Positions 1-14,268 of a stretch of 64,000 nucleotides of DNA are shown one piece after another (the first letter of the stretch is position 1; every line of letters begins with the position of its first letter). Made by a program: the position numbers and the translations under genes. The stretch covers positions 45,407,031 to 45,471,030 of the forward strand of contig CM039211.1 in assembly GCA_008360975.2 (NCBI GenBank), in the 5' to 3' direction. The notes under the pieces were generated by a model, which saw nothing but the letters and a program-made list of their open reading frames with translations, was not told where the DNA came from and ran no database searches. The stretch is from Lichenostomus cassidix (lineage: Eukaryota > Chordata > Aves > Passeriformes > Meliphagidae).

Positions 1-2844
1 AATCCACTTGGTATGGATTCTTCTTTTTTCCCTAACAATTTGAGTAAGAATATATTGATTCCTTTAGAGAAAGCATGTTTAAACCCAAGGTTTTCCATAC
101 ATGATTGCACATATCTTCTAGTGTTCAGAGTGAGTATGTTCAGAGAGATATTAAAAGAAAATATTGAGGGATATTTAAGTCAGCAAGAAGGGGTAAATTT
201 AAAGAGAATTTCTATCTATTAATTCACAGTAGAAATATTGCTTTTGCTACTGAGTATTGTATTACCAACAAAAGATATATTATATCTATAGGCCTAACAT
301 GACTTCTGTATGTTGAGAAAATTTCAGTATTTTTCTTGTATATACTACATGGGTGACTTATTGATTAGGGCTAAAAAATCATTTGGGGAAATGATGAAAA
401 CATGTAATTTGATGGTTTAAATTGCCATTTGCTATGCTGCTTTAGTTCAAGCAAATACTTGTCACTGTTGTGGATTATAAGGTTATTAAGTATTTATCGT
501 ATCAGGAACATAAATTCGGCAACTAATAATGAAAAAAATCTTCACAATGTGATATTACCATGAAATACTAAAGATGATCAGCAGAATATGAACATATTCA
601 AATGCTTGTTTGAGACCGTTGTCGTTTGACCTTATGTTTGCATGTTATGTTTTCTCAATAAATCAAGTCGTTATATAAAAATACAGTCATATAAAATCGC
701 AGCTGAATAAAACTATCGCAAAATTATTATCTAACAGAATGATTAAGTGTTCTGATATGTCCAAGGAGATCTGTGGTGTGTTGGAAAGGAATGGAGTTAA
801 AAATGAAATTTGCAAATATTGTGACAGTCTGACTATAAATCAGATGGTTGCTTTCACAGCAAGTATGAGTAAGTTCTCAGGAGATGGAATTATTGGTGCC
901 AGGAAGCATTATTCATTATCTTCCATGGTCATCTTTACCTAGCAGTACTCACAAGGCCATTATTGTTTTTAAGTGTCTTTTCCAATTGTATTCAGAACTT
1001 GCTTAAGGAAAATCTCTGCATTAATTCTGTTGCATTAAATTCATGTGTGATAATGAACATTAACAGTTTGGGTTCTGCATGTTTGTACCACAAATCAAAG
1101 GATGGTGTCAGTAATTTGGATCATATAATTAGCTCATACAGATGGATGACTATGAGTTAGATATGTTGCATCCAGAAGCCATTGATTTTTAGGACAGTGG
1201 ATTTAGAAATGAAAATAAACCAAAAAAACTCTATTTAATTAAGTCTAGAGGAGTAAGTGACACTTACTTAATAACCCTGACACTGTATGTACAGGGTGCC
1301 ACTAATATGGTCCCAGAAGAATTTCCACAGAAGAATAACTGAAAATATTCATTCTATACCAGAAGTATAAGGTCTGATTTAGACTTGGGGATACCAAGGC
1401 GACTTATCTGGAAGATCATTCAAGAGAAATTTGAATTATTTTTGTTACTTTTTTCTTTAGTCTCCTCACTTGCTTCATTTACATGTCTCTGTTTCAAGGT
1501 GCACTTTTCTTCACTCTTGCTATGTCCCTCTTGTTAATCAATCTCAGTTTTGATCCCTTTGCCCCTCTGTACCTTCCTTTGAACAGCAAAGTAGTGTTCA
1601 TAATTCTTATTGGCAAGGGGAAAATTGGCTTCACAGCAGAGTTTTCCAACAGGATACTTCTTTCTGTGGCATTGAGGTAAGCTGTGAAGGAACACAGTGT
1701 ACTGAACACAGGGAACTGAAGGACCAGATGAAATTTTTCAGTGCCAGTCTAGTCTTCTTCACTGATGGGCCATGCGGTCATCCATGACATTATTTATTAC
1801 AGGGAACTGAAGTACCATGAAAAACAGCTGCTTTACAGGCTTATTCACTGTTTCTGTAGCTTTTAATCCATGTTTCTTTATCTATGGCTTCCTATTTCCT
1901 CTGCTTAGGTGTTGCTAATCTCACTTCCCTAGGCAACTTCTAAAACTGACAAATCATTGTAAGCATGTCCACCTGTTTTTTATTTCCTGCCATATAGGAA
2001 ATTTTAATTTCAATTCTTGTATCATTCATGAGGGAGATATTAATTGAAGATTAATTCCTAATTTATTCTGATTTTCCCCTGAACAACTGAATCTGTACTG
2101 CTGTAAAGCCCCATACAGTTTTGCAGTTAAAAAATAAGATTGTTCTAGACTGAGGGATAATTTCAACTTACATGCAATTTAAATTAGTATACATAGGTAG
2201 CTGATTTTTTTCATTATTTCTCAACACCTAAATGATACAAATAAATTCTGCAAACACACTGTCTGCTCCTTTTTTTAGGTTTCACTGAAACGTATATAGC
2301 AAATAAACTTCTCTGCTAAGTAATATATGTTTCACCATCAACTTTTGTGAGCTTCAAAGTACTAAATTGTACATTTCATAAGGCAAAATCTGATTTTAAT
2401 ATTAGTGTACATTCAATCATACCTCCCACTTGTGATACAATATCTCTGAAGTGATATGAATTTAAAATTAAATAAAAAGCTATTGAATTGCAAAGAATAT
2501 GATAGATCACAAAGGGTCATGAGTGTTATTAGAGTCACAAGAGTCAAAGAGAGCTGTTGGAATGAGAGATTTGTTCACTATCATCTTATTTTTCTGTTGG
2601 GTATCTAGTTTTGTGATACTTTAAAGAAGCTCTTCTCAAAAGATTCATCTCCTTCCTTATTATATATTTTCTACTTAGCTCTTGTCATATTTTAAAATGT
2701 TGTAGTTTGCAAATACTTCCATGTATATAAAGAACGGAAGAATAAAAATGTTGAAGCAACTATTATCTAGGTAGATAATACAGGAAGAATCTGACAACAT
2801 AGAATTTTGTGTGAATATATTTTGTTATCTGAGAAAGATTTGGC
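1..2844. other. A+T-rich non-coding DNA, no gene seen
   Basis: Open frames here are at most about 70 codons, overlap on both strands and have no recognisable domain. No mobile element or RNA gene was recognised. The composition is typical of avian intergenic or intronic DNA. Confidence 0.6.
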
Positions 2845-2933
2845 TTTTCTTAGATATTTTCCATTGCATCTTCTATCCTTGTGATATGCTTAACCATAAG
2901 GATAGGAGATGCAATGGAAAATACTTAAGAAAA
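2845..2933. repeat. Long inverted repeat (36-bp arms, 17-nt loop)
   Basis: The left arm at 2845-2880 is the reverse complement of the right arm at 2898-2933 at 33 of 36 positions, and one of the three differences would still pair as G:U in RNA. The 17-base loop is 2881-2897. An RNA copy would fold into a nearly perfect hairpin of precursor-microRNA size. The loop and right-arm start recur as a direct repeat about 54 bp downstream (from 2882 and from 2936), which shares TGATATGCTTAACC. The mix of inverted and direct copies suggests local template switching during replication. A small foldback transposon or an unannotated hairpin RNA is possible, but no transcription evidence is visible. Confidence 0.85.
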
Positions 2934-2969
2934 TATGATATGCTTAACCCCAAGGACAGGAAATGCTCC
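2882..2969. repeat. Two-copy direct repeat, period 54 bp
   Basis: Copy one starts at 2882 and copy two at 2936. Both begin TGATATGCTTAACC, followed by a similar AAGGAYAGGARATGC segment. The first copy overlaps the right arm of the hairpin at 2845-2933, so the same sequence exists in three places, once inverted. Confidence 0.75.
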
Positions 2970-3387
2970 AAACTAATAAGTAGCATTTGAAAAAGTGTGA
3001 AATCTAGTACTAGCTGCAACATGCAGTAGAGGAGAGAATTAACAGCTTTGTAGAGATTGTGTCTTCTTGACGTGTTGTGCTACTATTAGTTTATCATTAA
3101 CATGTAATTTTACCACTTGTCATTCTTGTATTTTCAGTCAAGAATTAAAGATTTTTTTTGTTGTTAAGTTTGGGTTGGATGTGAAGAACGGACAGAAAAA
3201 ACCTACAAAAATGTAGTTATGGTCATCAACCACATTAAAACCAGATATAACAAAGCCAACTATAGTTAATATAAAGAAAAAAGTAACCATGAAAGGGTCA
3301 CTTTGATTGCTTTCACATTAGACAGTTGTTGTGTGTTCGCTTTTACCTCACTTTGCTTTTACCATGCTTGTTTTCTAAGTTTGAGTT

Positions 3388-3464
3388 GTGCTTTTTTTTG
3401 CTGTTGGGTTTTTTGGGGGGTTTGGAGGGTTTTTTGTTGGTGTTTTTTTTTTTTTTTTAATTGA
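3388..3464 (+). repeat. G/T-rich low-complexity tract
   Basis: On the + strand this stretch is almost only T and G, with G runs up to six and T runs up to about 18. The 64-codon open frame across it encodes only Phe/Gly/Val-rich low-complexity sequence and is not a gene. Confidence 0.8.
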
Positions 3465-5045
3465 TTTCTTGAAAAGAGACTTTATGGTATTATCAATTTT
3501 ACTTAGAGTGCTTTGGGAGAGGGGAATGTTTGTGTTTGGTTATCAGGCTAATGTCGTTCATCCACAGCTTGCTACAGATTAATCTGTTTGACTCTCCTTT
3601 GTCACATGCGATGGTGTCATAATTATCCCACCAGCACATCCACACAGTTAAAAATCTTCATGTGTTTGCTAGTTTTTATTTATGAGTTTGTTGTTCTCTG
3701 AACTTCTTACATTACTGCATAAGAAACTCATCTGGAATTTTTTATTAAGAAGCAGAACACCTACTTTTCTAACTTCTTTCTGTTGCCTTATGGACTTCCT
3801 TATTAGCAGTTTCTGTATGGAGATTTCTGAAATAAATTAAGTCTTTATGACAATGCAGGTTCTGAATTTTCAGTATAGATTTATAGAACTGTTGTTTCTT
3901 CTCAGTATGTGAAAATTGCAGATTTAGTTTTGTTTTTTGTTTTTCTCTGCAAAGAAGGAAAGACAGCCACAGATTTCATCTTTTTAATTGCTCTGTTTAT
4001 CTGAATTTCTATTTGTATCCGTAATTTTGTCAAAGACTAAGGGAAGTCAGCAAGAAATACTTAACCAAAGGCATGATTTATGTCATATAAAGTGAAATGA
4101 AACCATTGACAGAAAAAAAACCAACAAGTAAGGTTGGAATGAATAAAGACACATCTATATATTTCTGGAATTTTCCCCAATTTTTACTTAATGACTAACA
4201 AAATATATTTCAAAATACCTTAGAAGCTACAAGTTTATAAATTGTCTTAAGCAGGTCCATGTATAGAAGCTATGCGGATTGTTCAAGACAGGTTATACTA
4301 CTCCACTTTTAACATTATGTTACCAGACAAAGTTGAGAAGAAGGTAAAATGAGAACAGGTGTAAAAAACTACCTAAGGAACTCTTTCTGAAAGACAAAGA
4401 GGGACCTAAAAGAGGGCAACTTTTGACAGGGGCTTATCTTTTAATTTAATTTTTATCTGAAGCAACATAGAATTGTGTAAAAAAATAAGAGGAAATTAAT
4501 TTAGTGACAAAACATTAGGAAAAAGGGAAAAAATAATGTCTGGTAAGATTGAGAATTAATGTGATTTAGGTAGAAGGCTTCTGAAAGAAAGGCAATAAAA
4601 TCTTTCAAGCATTTCAAAGTGCAGTGACTAAAGAGTGAGAAGAATATTGAATGTTTTGCAATTACTTAAGTTCTATATGAGCAACGTGATTCAGGATTCA
4701 AAATGACAAATTTAGGCTCAATATTTGCAATATTTTTCTGTTTGCAAAATCTGCTAAATTTGGGGAAATCTCTTTGAAGATGTGGCAATATCTACATTTA
4801 ACTTATGTGATGTTACACTTGATAAAATGTTTGAAAATAAAGTGTATTGAAGAAATGTGTGTTGAAAGAGGATGTAATGAATCTTTCTATTTTTTATTCT
4901 GACCACAGAATAAAATGTATGAAAATATTGGGCAAGATATTCAAACACCATTTTTCTTAATTAAAAGATTTAGCCCATTAATCATGTTAAAAGAAAATAA
5001 ACTGCATTGTTTTTCTGTCTGAACTTTCTTGAAATTTCACTGCAG

Positions 5046-5187
5046 TTCTCTATTGCTGAACAGGTTTTTCAAGATTTAAGGGAGCTTGGTTTTCCTGAGA
5101 CAGCTGCAGTCATTTTAATGCACAATGTCATGAAAGGACAGTACAACGAAAATATGAAAAGCCAAGCTTGTTGCATATGTATGGCTT
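5046..5187 (+). other. Possible exon-like segment (weak)
   Basis: The segment is preceded by a pyrimidine-rich stretch ending in CACTGCAG, a good acceptor context, and followed by GTGAGT at 5188-5193, a near-consensus donor. Between them, 142 bases have a single open frame of 47 codons with a fairly coding-like composition (for example residues AEQVFQDLRELGFPETA), and the other two + frames contain stops. I do not recognise the protein. With no partner exons identified, chance or a non-coding RNA exon remains likely. Confidence 0.15.
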
Positions 5188-8100
5188 GTGAGTAGCTGAA
5201 ACAAAATTTTGTTGCTTTGTGAAGTCTGAAATACAGTTGGGATTACATCAGATTTACCCTTCAACTATTGTAAGGAAAGAGAAATACATGCTAAATGAAA
5301 TGCTCTTTAAGAAATTTCATCTCTCACCTCCCCCTTTAATGCTATTTTTTCTCAGTGTCCTACTTTTTAGCTGCAGTTAGAGTAACTGAGCTATGGCATG
5401 TAATTCGTATAAAATGTCACAAAAGGTGTCATTCATTAACTTTGACAAAATTGCTGGCATTGATTTGAACCAATGTATTCAATTGTGTCCATATGACCTC
5501 AATAAATTGAATCAGCATTGCTTGATTAGATCCTCCAGAAATTAAATGTTTTTAAGATTTTTTTTTGGCTTTGTGAATATTCATTAGTTATGTCTGAATA
5601 TAAAAACTTCAGGCAAGATAAAATGAATTTTTCTCTAATAAAAGTTTCAGTAAATAAAAAACCATTTCTCTTCTCTGTATTTTCTGGTATTTGAATTTGG
5701 CAAGCTAAGCTGTAAAATTTAGGGTAAAAATGGATTTTGCAGGAAATTTATTTTATCAAATGCCATTCTTATGGCATACTTAAAATATTTTGTGCACTTT
5801 ATGTTAAAGTAGTTGGAGGAGCGCTAAATGTGAAATGTATTACCAATTATTTTATTGCATTACTTTCCACTGCATAAAAATGCAGAAAACTGTTTGCTGG
5901 TTGTCTCAATTCAGTTAGGAAGCAAAAATTAAAAAAAAATAGTAAAGAAAAAAGGAATTAAAAGAAAAAAAAGAAAGACGAAAAGTCAGCAAACAAAAAT
6001 AGCATATGGAAATTATCTGCAACTTTGGAATATAGCTCTGTTAAATATCAGTGCCTAGAGCTCACATCCCACAGTAAGATCTGGACATCCGTGGGTGTTT
6101 GTTATATATGTTGCTTTCTAACCCGAAGTTGACTTTCAAAGAGAGACAGAAATTTCACTTATTCACTCACTAGAGATCATCACAGTTATAAAGGCTTGCA
6201 ATTCAGCATCAAAATTCTGGCTTATTCCTTCATTCCAGAATATTTCTTTTCCTCTGTAAATTGGTGAGGAAAACAGAGTAAGGGCAAACCCAGATTATCT
6301 TCGAGGACCTTTTGCTGACCTTTTTATTCTTTCATCTGTATTGAACTCTACCCATAAGCTGACATAACAGTGACATTTATAGTCTCATAGGGCAGCGCTA
6401 AATTTTAGGACAATAGAAATGACTTCACTTAGTTCAAACCGTGAGCAAAGAAAGACACATAGGACTCTTCCAGTAAAAAGGAAAACTTACAATTCAACAG
6501 GTCAAATCTCTTTTGTTAGATACCTTAATTGCACCCATGGAAGGGAGGCCAGGGTTACAAAAAAGAAAAAGGCACAATCAGAGACACATGCAAGGCAAAA
6601 CAGTCAACAGAGCTAATCAGCAGGATCAGTCCAGTCCCACCCTGAGGAGAAGAGAAACGGGTATGTCTCCACTTTCACAAGTGCTCTCTTACCTATTCTT
6701 CCCTTCCACAAGCTCTCCCTCCTGTACTTTTTCTGTGTACTAGAGTGGACTCTGATGTTACTTGCCATCTGCTCTGAATTGTTTAGCAGTGAAAGAGATA
6801 TCACCACAATAAAATATTTGGTTTGACATTTTTGGATGTATATTACCTTATAAATGCAATAAAGCTTCTATTATGTGTGACCCACCTCTTTATCTGACCA
6901 AGCTGTCTGACCATAGCGAAAGGACATGCTTCTCAGATAGTGCCTGATCAATATTTGCAGTCCCTGCACTTTGTAGTTCCACAACAGCCACAGGATTTCA
7001 TCAGCATTGTTAGAGGAATATCTCTGGTTATTTTATTTACAAACCTGTTGTCCATGAATTTCCAGTCTCTTTAAATGTACTTTAAATGTACTAGTTCTTA
7101 GGGCAAGAGGTTGTAGAAGTTCACTGCCTGCAGTGGCAGGAATAATGTACAGGGTGAAAGCAGGGACAAGTTTACCCATTGATATTCCAGGTGAATTGAA
7201 GTACTGAAAATCTGAAGGAGAAATGCTTTCTGATGTTATAGTTATGTTGCATTCTGCACCACTAGAGCATGGTAGTTGGAGCAGTGTGCTTCTTTTAAAT
7301 TTCAAATCACTCTGCCTTTATCGGTATATACTGCTTTTGAATAGATGTTCATCTGTGACATCTGACAGCATTTGATCCTTTAAAAGCAGTAATCTGATCT
7401 GCAGCAGTAAACTTTGTAAACCAAGGTAGATACTGGAATGCCTGACTTGGGATGAGAGAATCCATCAGTCTTGTCTAAGACAAATAGTGCGAAACCAAAA
7501 TGCAGTCTGAGGGTTTTTTTCTAGACACCTGCAAAATATTTCTTCTCCTCTACCATCTTGGTTTCTTGAGTGTCTTGGTACAAGACTTCATTAGTAAAGA
7601 TTCCCAAATATATCTCTAGGCATTTGTCTTCAATGAGATCTTGAAGACATAAATGTTTTGTCTTTTTGAGAAACAGGGAGATTGTACTGACAAATTTGGG
7701 TAAATATTTTTTTTTAAATATCTAGAGGTCTGTTCATTCATATGCAAGGTTTTGAAGTGTTGAAATATCTTAAGATGTTTTTTGAATTTTATGTAGAATT
7801 AATGATGTAAGAATTTTCACAAAAACCTAGGAATGTGGACAAATACGCTTCAAGATCTTGCATAGCAGTTACTAATATCACATGTGCTGTTGATTTAAGT
7901 ACTTTTTGCAGTACATATTTTTTATCAGTGACGTGAAAGTTCCTCATTTAGTAAGATGCTCTAAAACATAGGCATAAACCTATTTCATCAAATTATAAAA
8001 TAATGTTTTCAGTGTTTAAAGGAATGGTGAAATTGCACATAGCTGAAGTAATACAACTTTGCTGTCTTTGAAGACTGTATGAACTTCATGTTAGGTTCTA

Positions 8101-11100
8101 AAATTGCATATGTATACATGCAATTGATAATCAAGAGAGACTCGATTATTGGAAGAGAAAGTTGATTTCTTTGCCTAATTTGACAGCATTCTTTCTCCAC
8201 TAATTTCTTGATATTTTCTCTTTCCTTTTTCTTTTCTCTAGACTGGAAAATTAACCATAATTTCCACCAGCTGCTCTGTTTATTCTGACAAAATTCCTTT
8301 TCTCTGTTTTGTCCTATTTTAGTCCAAGTGGTTTTCCTACCTTAGACTCTAATAGACAAGACAGTTAAAATTACATATAAAGATTTCTTTTAGAAAGTTT
8401 TTACAGAATAGTTGTAGTATTTCACTTTTTACATTTACCTAAACATCTTTATTTTGACCTTGAGGTCTTTTCAAATGTAGGCATAGTATTCATGTTAATG
8501 CATACAGTGACTCCTTTGGGAATTTTTTGCAGGTTTTACTTATCTTGTAAAATTTATACTTTTGGTCTTCTGTCTGTCAAATTAATGCCTCGGCACTGTC
8601 AAAACACAGGACCACATTTGCAGCATGAAGATTTCCATTTACAGTTTTTGATAAAGGAATTCAACAGTTTTGAGAAGAAAACTGCCATAAGGTGCCATGC
8701 TCACTTGAAGAAATCTGGATGTAGAACTCCTTTACCCTCATTAAAATTTGCACATTGCATTCTCCATTGATTTGTAGTTCTGAAGATGTCACTTATGGCT
8801 GAAGTTTCTTCTACAGCAGATGTAAACTCTAGAGTCCACTTTTTGTATCCTCTCTGTAAAAACTTGTCACAGGCTTTCTGCAGCAGATTTTTTTTCAATT
8901 TCATTTTTTTCCTTTTTGCTTTTTCTTTTTAATATACACTTATCAAATTTGTCATCAATTTTGTTTCAAGTTCTATGAATGTTGGATTTTTTTTTCCTAT
9001 TTTAGCAAGATAGTGAAATAAGACAATATTTATTTCTGTTGAAGAATAATATAAGTCTGGTTTGTGAGTATCTTTACAAAATGTAATCTATTGTTTAGTC
9101 AACATAGCAAAGGTAACTTTCACAGAGATTGGTATGCAGAGGTAGCACAATTCTTGTTTGAAATGTGATTGTTAGCAATTATGGTTATACAGCTGTCACA
9201 TGGGGAAACGTTTTCTGTTTTTCAAAGATATAGCCATAGACAAAAGGATATTTCAGTAACTCGTGATGAGAGCAAGTCTGTTTGCTCCTGTTCTTGCTAA
9301 CAATATTGTGCCTGTAAGTTCACAGATTTTTTTCTCGATAGTTTTATTATTCCAAGAGATGAGAAGGATGTCATCAGCAATTAATTCTTGCAAATGTCAC
9401 AGGAATAAAATATATAAACTTGAAGAAAAAAAAAATCGCAGATATTTTAGCTGTTTAGCTGAAATTGGAATGGTGTGAAGGAGCTGCTGAAAGGGTAAAA
9501 AGCAGCTTCACAAAGACTGCCTATAAATAGAGGTTGGCCTAATTCTTACTTATTCTATAGTTGGTTTGTGCTGCTTTGTAAAATCAGTAAAAAAAATCAT
9601 TCCTTATATCATACAGGAGCTGAATTAGGAATTTTCTGCTAAAAACTGGGTCTGAATGTACAGAAGCCAGCTGGTTCCACTGGACATCAGCACAGAGAAA
9701 ACAGTTTTTAACCCACTTTTTAATTTCAATTTGTTTGCTGGGAATGGGAGAATTAATTATGCATTTTTGAACAAGTAAGCTATTTTATTTGAAAATATAT
9801 GAACAGTACAGAGAGAATTTAAGGTATATGATGCATGTTTCCCAGTGAAGTTAAGACAAAACAATAGATGGTGTTTCATATATGTGAATTTCTTTGTTCA
9901 ATTTGCATATATTACAATGGAAGGAAAGAAGTTGCCCCAGCCGTGTTGTATTGTCTCCTACACTTATTGGCAAAATAACAGAAAACTAAATGTGTGTATC
10001 AAGATTCATTTAATCTCCTTAAAATTCTGCTTGGTGATACAACCTCAGTAGTTGTATTTTCCTCAGTTGCAACTCACGACTTAAACTCAGCTATAGATGT
10101 TCAGAACTTAAAATATATCACATTGTTCCCATTCTGTCTTTAATGGAAATGTAATGCACCACAGTCTATTTTTATCTTCGAAAGATATCTCAGACAATTA
10201 TTTTTGGTTTAGATGAATGTATTTGTCTTTCAGTGGCCAGTACCATAAAAAGGGGGAAAAGGCTCATTTATCTAAGTAATTAAAGGCAAACCCATTACAT
10301 TTAGTAACAGTGACATGAAATAAAGTTTAATTTTATATTGTTTGTATCAGATGACTCTGGTGATGACAGGAAGAAAAGGTTTGTGGAAGTTATGTATTCC
10401 AATAAAGAACTGGCTTATTTTATTATTCTTTATATACACCCAGCTTCTGTAAGGTTGGAAATAGACCGTGTTCAAGGGACAGTTGTCTCACATGTTCAGC
10501 ACTTAATTACTATAATGGTATTGTTTCAGTAGTTTAATAGCCATATGTGACTTTACGGAGTGAGCATGTTTCACCATGGAGAGCAATTACTTTGCTGTCA
10601 TAAAAGAGTTTCTTATCATTCCTTGTAGAAAGGAATCTTAGACATTCATTCTTTTCTGCCAATCTCCCTCTGTCCCAGGAATTTTCAAGCTATGTCAATT
10701 TCAACCAAATACTGCAGAAAGTTACATTTCTCTGGTATTAATTTACTAGAGGTTACTAAGATGTGGTGGAATAAGCAGGTAAAAGATTTTTAATGCTGGA
10801 TCTTCCCAGAAATTTCTCCAACGGTCTCTAAGCAGAATGGTACATCATGTCAAGAGAGCAGTCGTGGATCCTTCTTGCCCAGTCACCCCACATCTTCCTT
10901 TACCCCTTTGTTTCTTCATATGATCTATGAAATGTGATAAGAAACTCCAGTTATGACAGGTGTCATAGGATTGGGTACCAGATACTAGTGTGGCATGGTT
11001 CTGATATGGAGATAATAACAGATGCAGCTTGTTGGGAAATAAAAAATACAAAACCAGGTTTCATTAAATCCTTTATTTAGATAAATAGTGCAAGCCTGGC

Positions 11101-14100
11101 CACTGGTGATCATTCCTGTATTTTAGGGCTTTTCCAACAATTTGCTTGAAAAATACACACACTTTATTTATTTCTCTTTATCCAAACTGATTGTTCAAAA
11201 TTCAATAGTGGAAAATTAGTACCCTAAATTATCTAGTTAATGGGGATACCATGAATAGCAAGCCATGAACCACCCCTTTTATAACCATGCATTCAGGCAG
11301 TCTCGTGACCTGAGTAATAACATGAAAAGGGTATCTGAGATTAAAGCTCTCATTTATTCCTTCCAGAGAGAGCTTTTTTACTAAATCTTAATGTACTTTG
11401 CAACTTTGACAACTAGCTTTTTTCTTTAGCAAAAAACTCTGAGCTATTAACTGAAATATGGAGGATAAAATCAACCTCCTAAACATATTGTTATAAACGA
11501 TAAGTACTAGATTTCTTCCCTTGAGAAGAGTCAAAGCTGGTTTGTTTGAAACAAAGCAAATCAGGTTAGTAATTTATTTGTCATCCTTTCACCTTTCAGT
11601 ATAACTGGTTCAGGCTTTACCTAGTTATGTCTTTTCTGAGCATATTTTAATACTGATTCTGTGTTTGTTTATGGATGCTGAGATCTTGCATACACAGGTA
11701 TTACAAGGATTTATGGCTTCAGTTTATGATAACATCTCCAACATTGTAAAATCTCTCCTTCATTACATGTTGTATTTCAGCCATCGCTTTATGAACTAAC
11801 CCTGGGATGTGCTTATTTATTTTATAAAAGATGAAAAGTGAGAATGTAGCTTGCAAAAATAGGCCTTTATAACCTGATGTGAGCATATATTAGTGAGAGC
11901 TAGAATCTTCACCAGTTTTTTGCCACTGAGAAATCTCTGAGCAATTCCACTGATTTGATTTTGAATACTGGCAGAAAATGATCCTGGGGTAGTGTGTACA
12001 CATATATACTTAAACAGTTAGTCTTTGTTCAGATTGATATGAATATATGGAAATTTTCCTATTGTTAAAGTCCATCTTTTGGGCTAAATATTGTCAAAAA
12101 CAAGAGCTGTTTTGTTAGCTCATTTGAGACTGAAACTCTCTTCAACACTTTTTATCACACAAGTTAACACATTTGAAACCTTGTCATCTGGTTGCACTAC
12201 AACCAAGTGAGAACTAGCACAACGGAGCTAATTCATTTGGATAACAGTGCATATTTTTGCTCCTGAAAATGATGTTTAGCAGCCAAGTTCTAAAAGAACC
12301 CGCATAAAGGTTATGACACTTAACAGGATCCAGATCTCTTGACTTTTCTTCCTATTATTCTGCTGGAGAAAGAGAGGCAGAAAAAGCCACTTTACTGCAG
12401 AAATCTTGAAATTCAAGCAGATAATTGGAGACATATAGGAAGAAAACACTTCCAATCTTTTCTCATGCAGTCAGGTAAGTGCATCCCTGAATTCAAGACC
12501 TCAAAAGGGGGAATAATATTACTGTGCAAGCTGTAATACAAAGAGCTGTGTGATTTCAGCTATCATAAGAGTATGAAGAAATGCTTTGCTCTGCTTTATT
12601 CTGCTTTTTCTCTTGACTGATTTTATGCCATCATAGGTGCCCCACTTAGCCTAATAACATGCTTTTCTGTCGCATGAAATGAAGGCATTAATTTTCTTTA
12701 CTTTTTCTAGACTGCAAAATTTAACCAATTGTTGCTAATCAATAGAAGAGCTGTGATGCAGTCACACTGTGCAGGCATGGAATAATGCTTATGATGTTAT
12801 GTATATTATGTACCTTCATCAGATCACTTTTTTCTTTGTTCTAAAGATGAGTGTATACATGCAGCATTGGAAGAGCCTCTTAAATCCTTTTCCTCAGAGT
12901 CGCTGTGAGGGTCTATATTTCCTGCTCCCAAAGCCTGCGGGGCTGTGAAGATTGAAATGTACATGCCACGACTGAGCCAGTGCCCGGTTTTTTGTTTGGT
13001 TTTGGTTTGGGGTTTTTTTGCCTAAGAGAGAGTAATGTGAAATTGAACTGTGGAAGGGTTGTTTTTGCTTACTGCTCTCCAACCCAGTTTTGCATGCCCA
13101 AAGGAGTCAATCACAATTTAACTTCTTGTTGTTTCTTTCAGCAAGAATATAATGTGTTTTCTAAACTTAGTTCACATTCTTTATTCTTATTACACAAATT
13201 TCTGTGGAAATATTTAGAGGTATGCTATTCCCACTGGGCTCATCTTATGAACTGTATGTGTCTTAACTGTCAAAGTCAGGGTATTATAGATTGCATTTTT
13301 CATTTATCCATTTTCTTCAGTAGATAATGGAATGGAAGTTTTTCTGCTAAAACCGTGGCTAGTGTAGCACAAGGGATACTGCTATGTTACAAGCACTCAT
13401 ATTTTAAGCAGTTTATATAGTTTTAGTATTTTGGGAGATTTCCCTAGCTTTTTGTATTTAAGATCTTAGTGCTGCTACAAACTGGAAAACCAGGCTATTA
13501 CTTCTGCACTTAACAGATGGCTTACAAATGTCTTAGTCATATAAAAAGTGATTAGCCTTAAGGATGCTTTCTGTGAGAATTATTTGAACATATTTTATCA
13601 CTCCACCACCTTTTACCACTTCTCTTGTACTTAAGAATTGTATCAAGAAGTTTCTAAAGAGCTTTTCCATCTAATAACGAATCTTAAAATGCAGATACTC
13701 TGGAATTTTGACTCATGGTGGTCTCAGTTAGTAAACCTATATAAAGAAAGAAGATAAGTAGTCTGGTTATACTTACAGCAGAAATCCTATTTTTATTTCT
13801 TTTTCTGATATTATACAGAACATTTCAAAGGGAGGAAACAGACATGTTTTCTATAAATAATGATTTTTTCTGTCATGATGGGAATTGCATTTTTTACACT
13901 TGAAAAATAAATTTTAAGAGCACCCCTATTAAAGTAATTGTTTGTTATTTATATCTCTTCTACTGTTTCTGTTATTTTAATTCATCTACTATATTTTCAA
14001 TCCTGAGTTTTGGCTGGACAATTTGAGTCTGAATACTTAATGAAATACATGAAAGAACAACTAGAATACAATTCGTAGTAACCTCTAATAATGCTTTATA

Positions 14101-14228
14101 TTAAGTGCAATTCCCCGCAGTCAATATTTTAACCAGAGAAATGCTAAATTACTGGAACAGTATTTGTTGATTACAAATATTCAGACAGTAGGTAGGAATC
14201 AAAAGTTGTTCATATTTGATGATAAATG

Positions 14229-14268
14229 TATAGATAGATGATAGATAAATAGATAAATAGATGGATAA
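14229..14268 (+). repeat. GATA-type tetranucleotide microsatellite
   Basis: Imperfect units of TAGA/GATA and ATAGATAA run through this stretch, interrupted by GATG variants. It is a short, degraded microsatellite. Confidence 0.8.

Noticed and set aside
12401..12480. CAGGTAAGT donor consensus after a possible acceptor at 12400
   Set aside because: A perfect 9-base donor is expected by chance about once per 100 kb on two strands, and the enclosed 74 bases show no coding signal.
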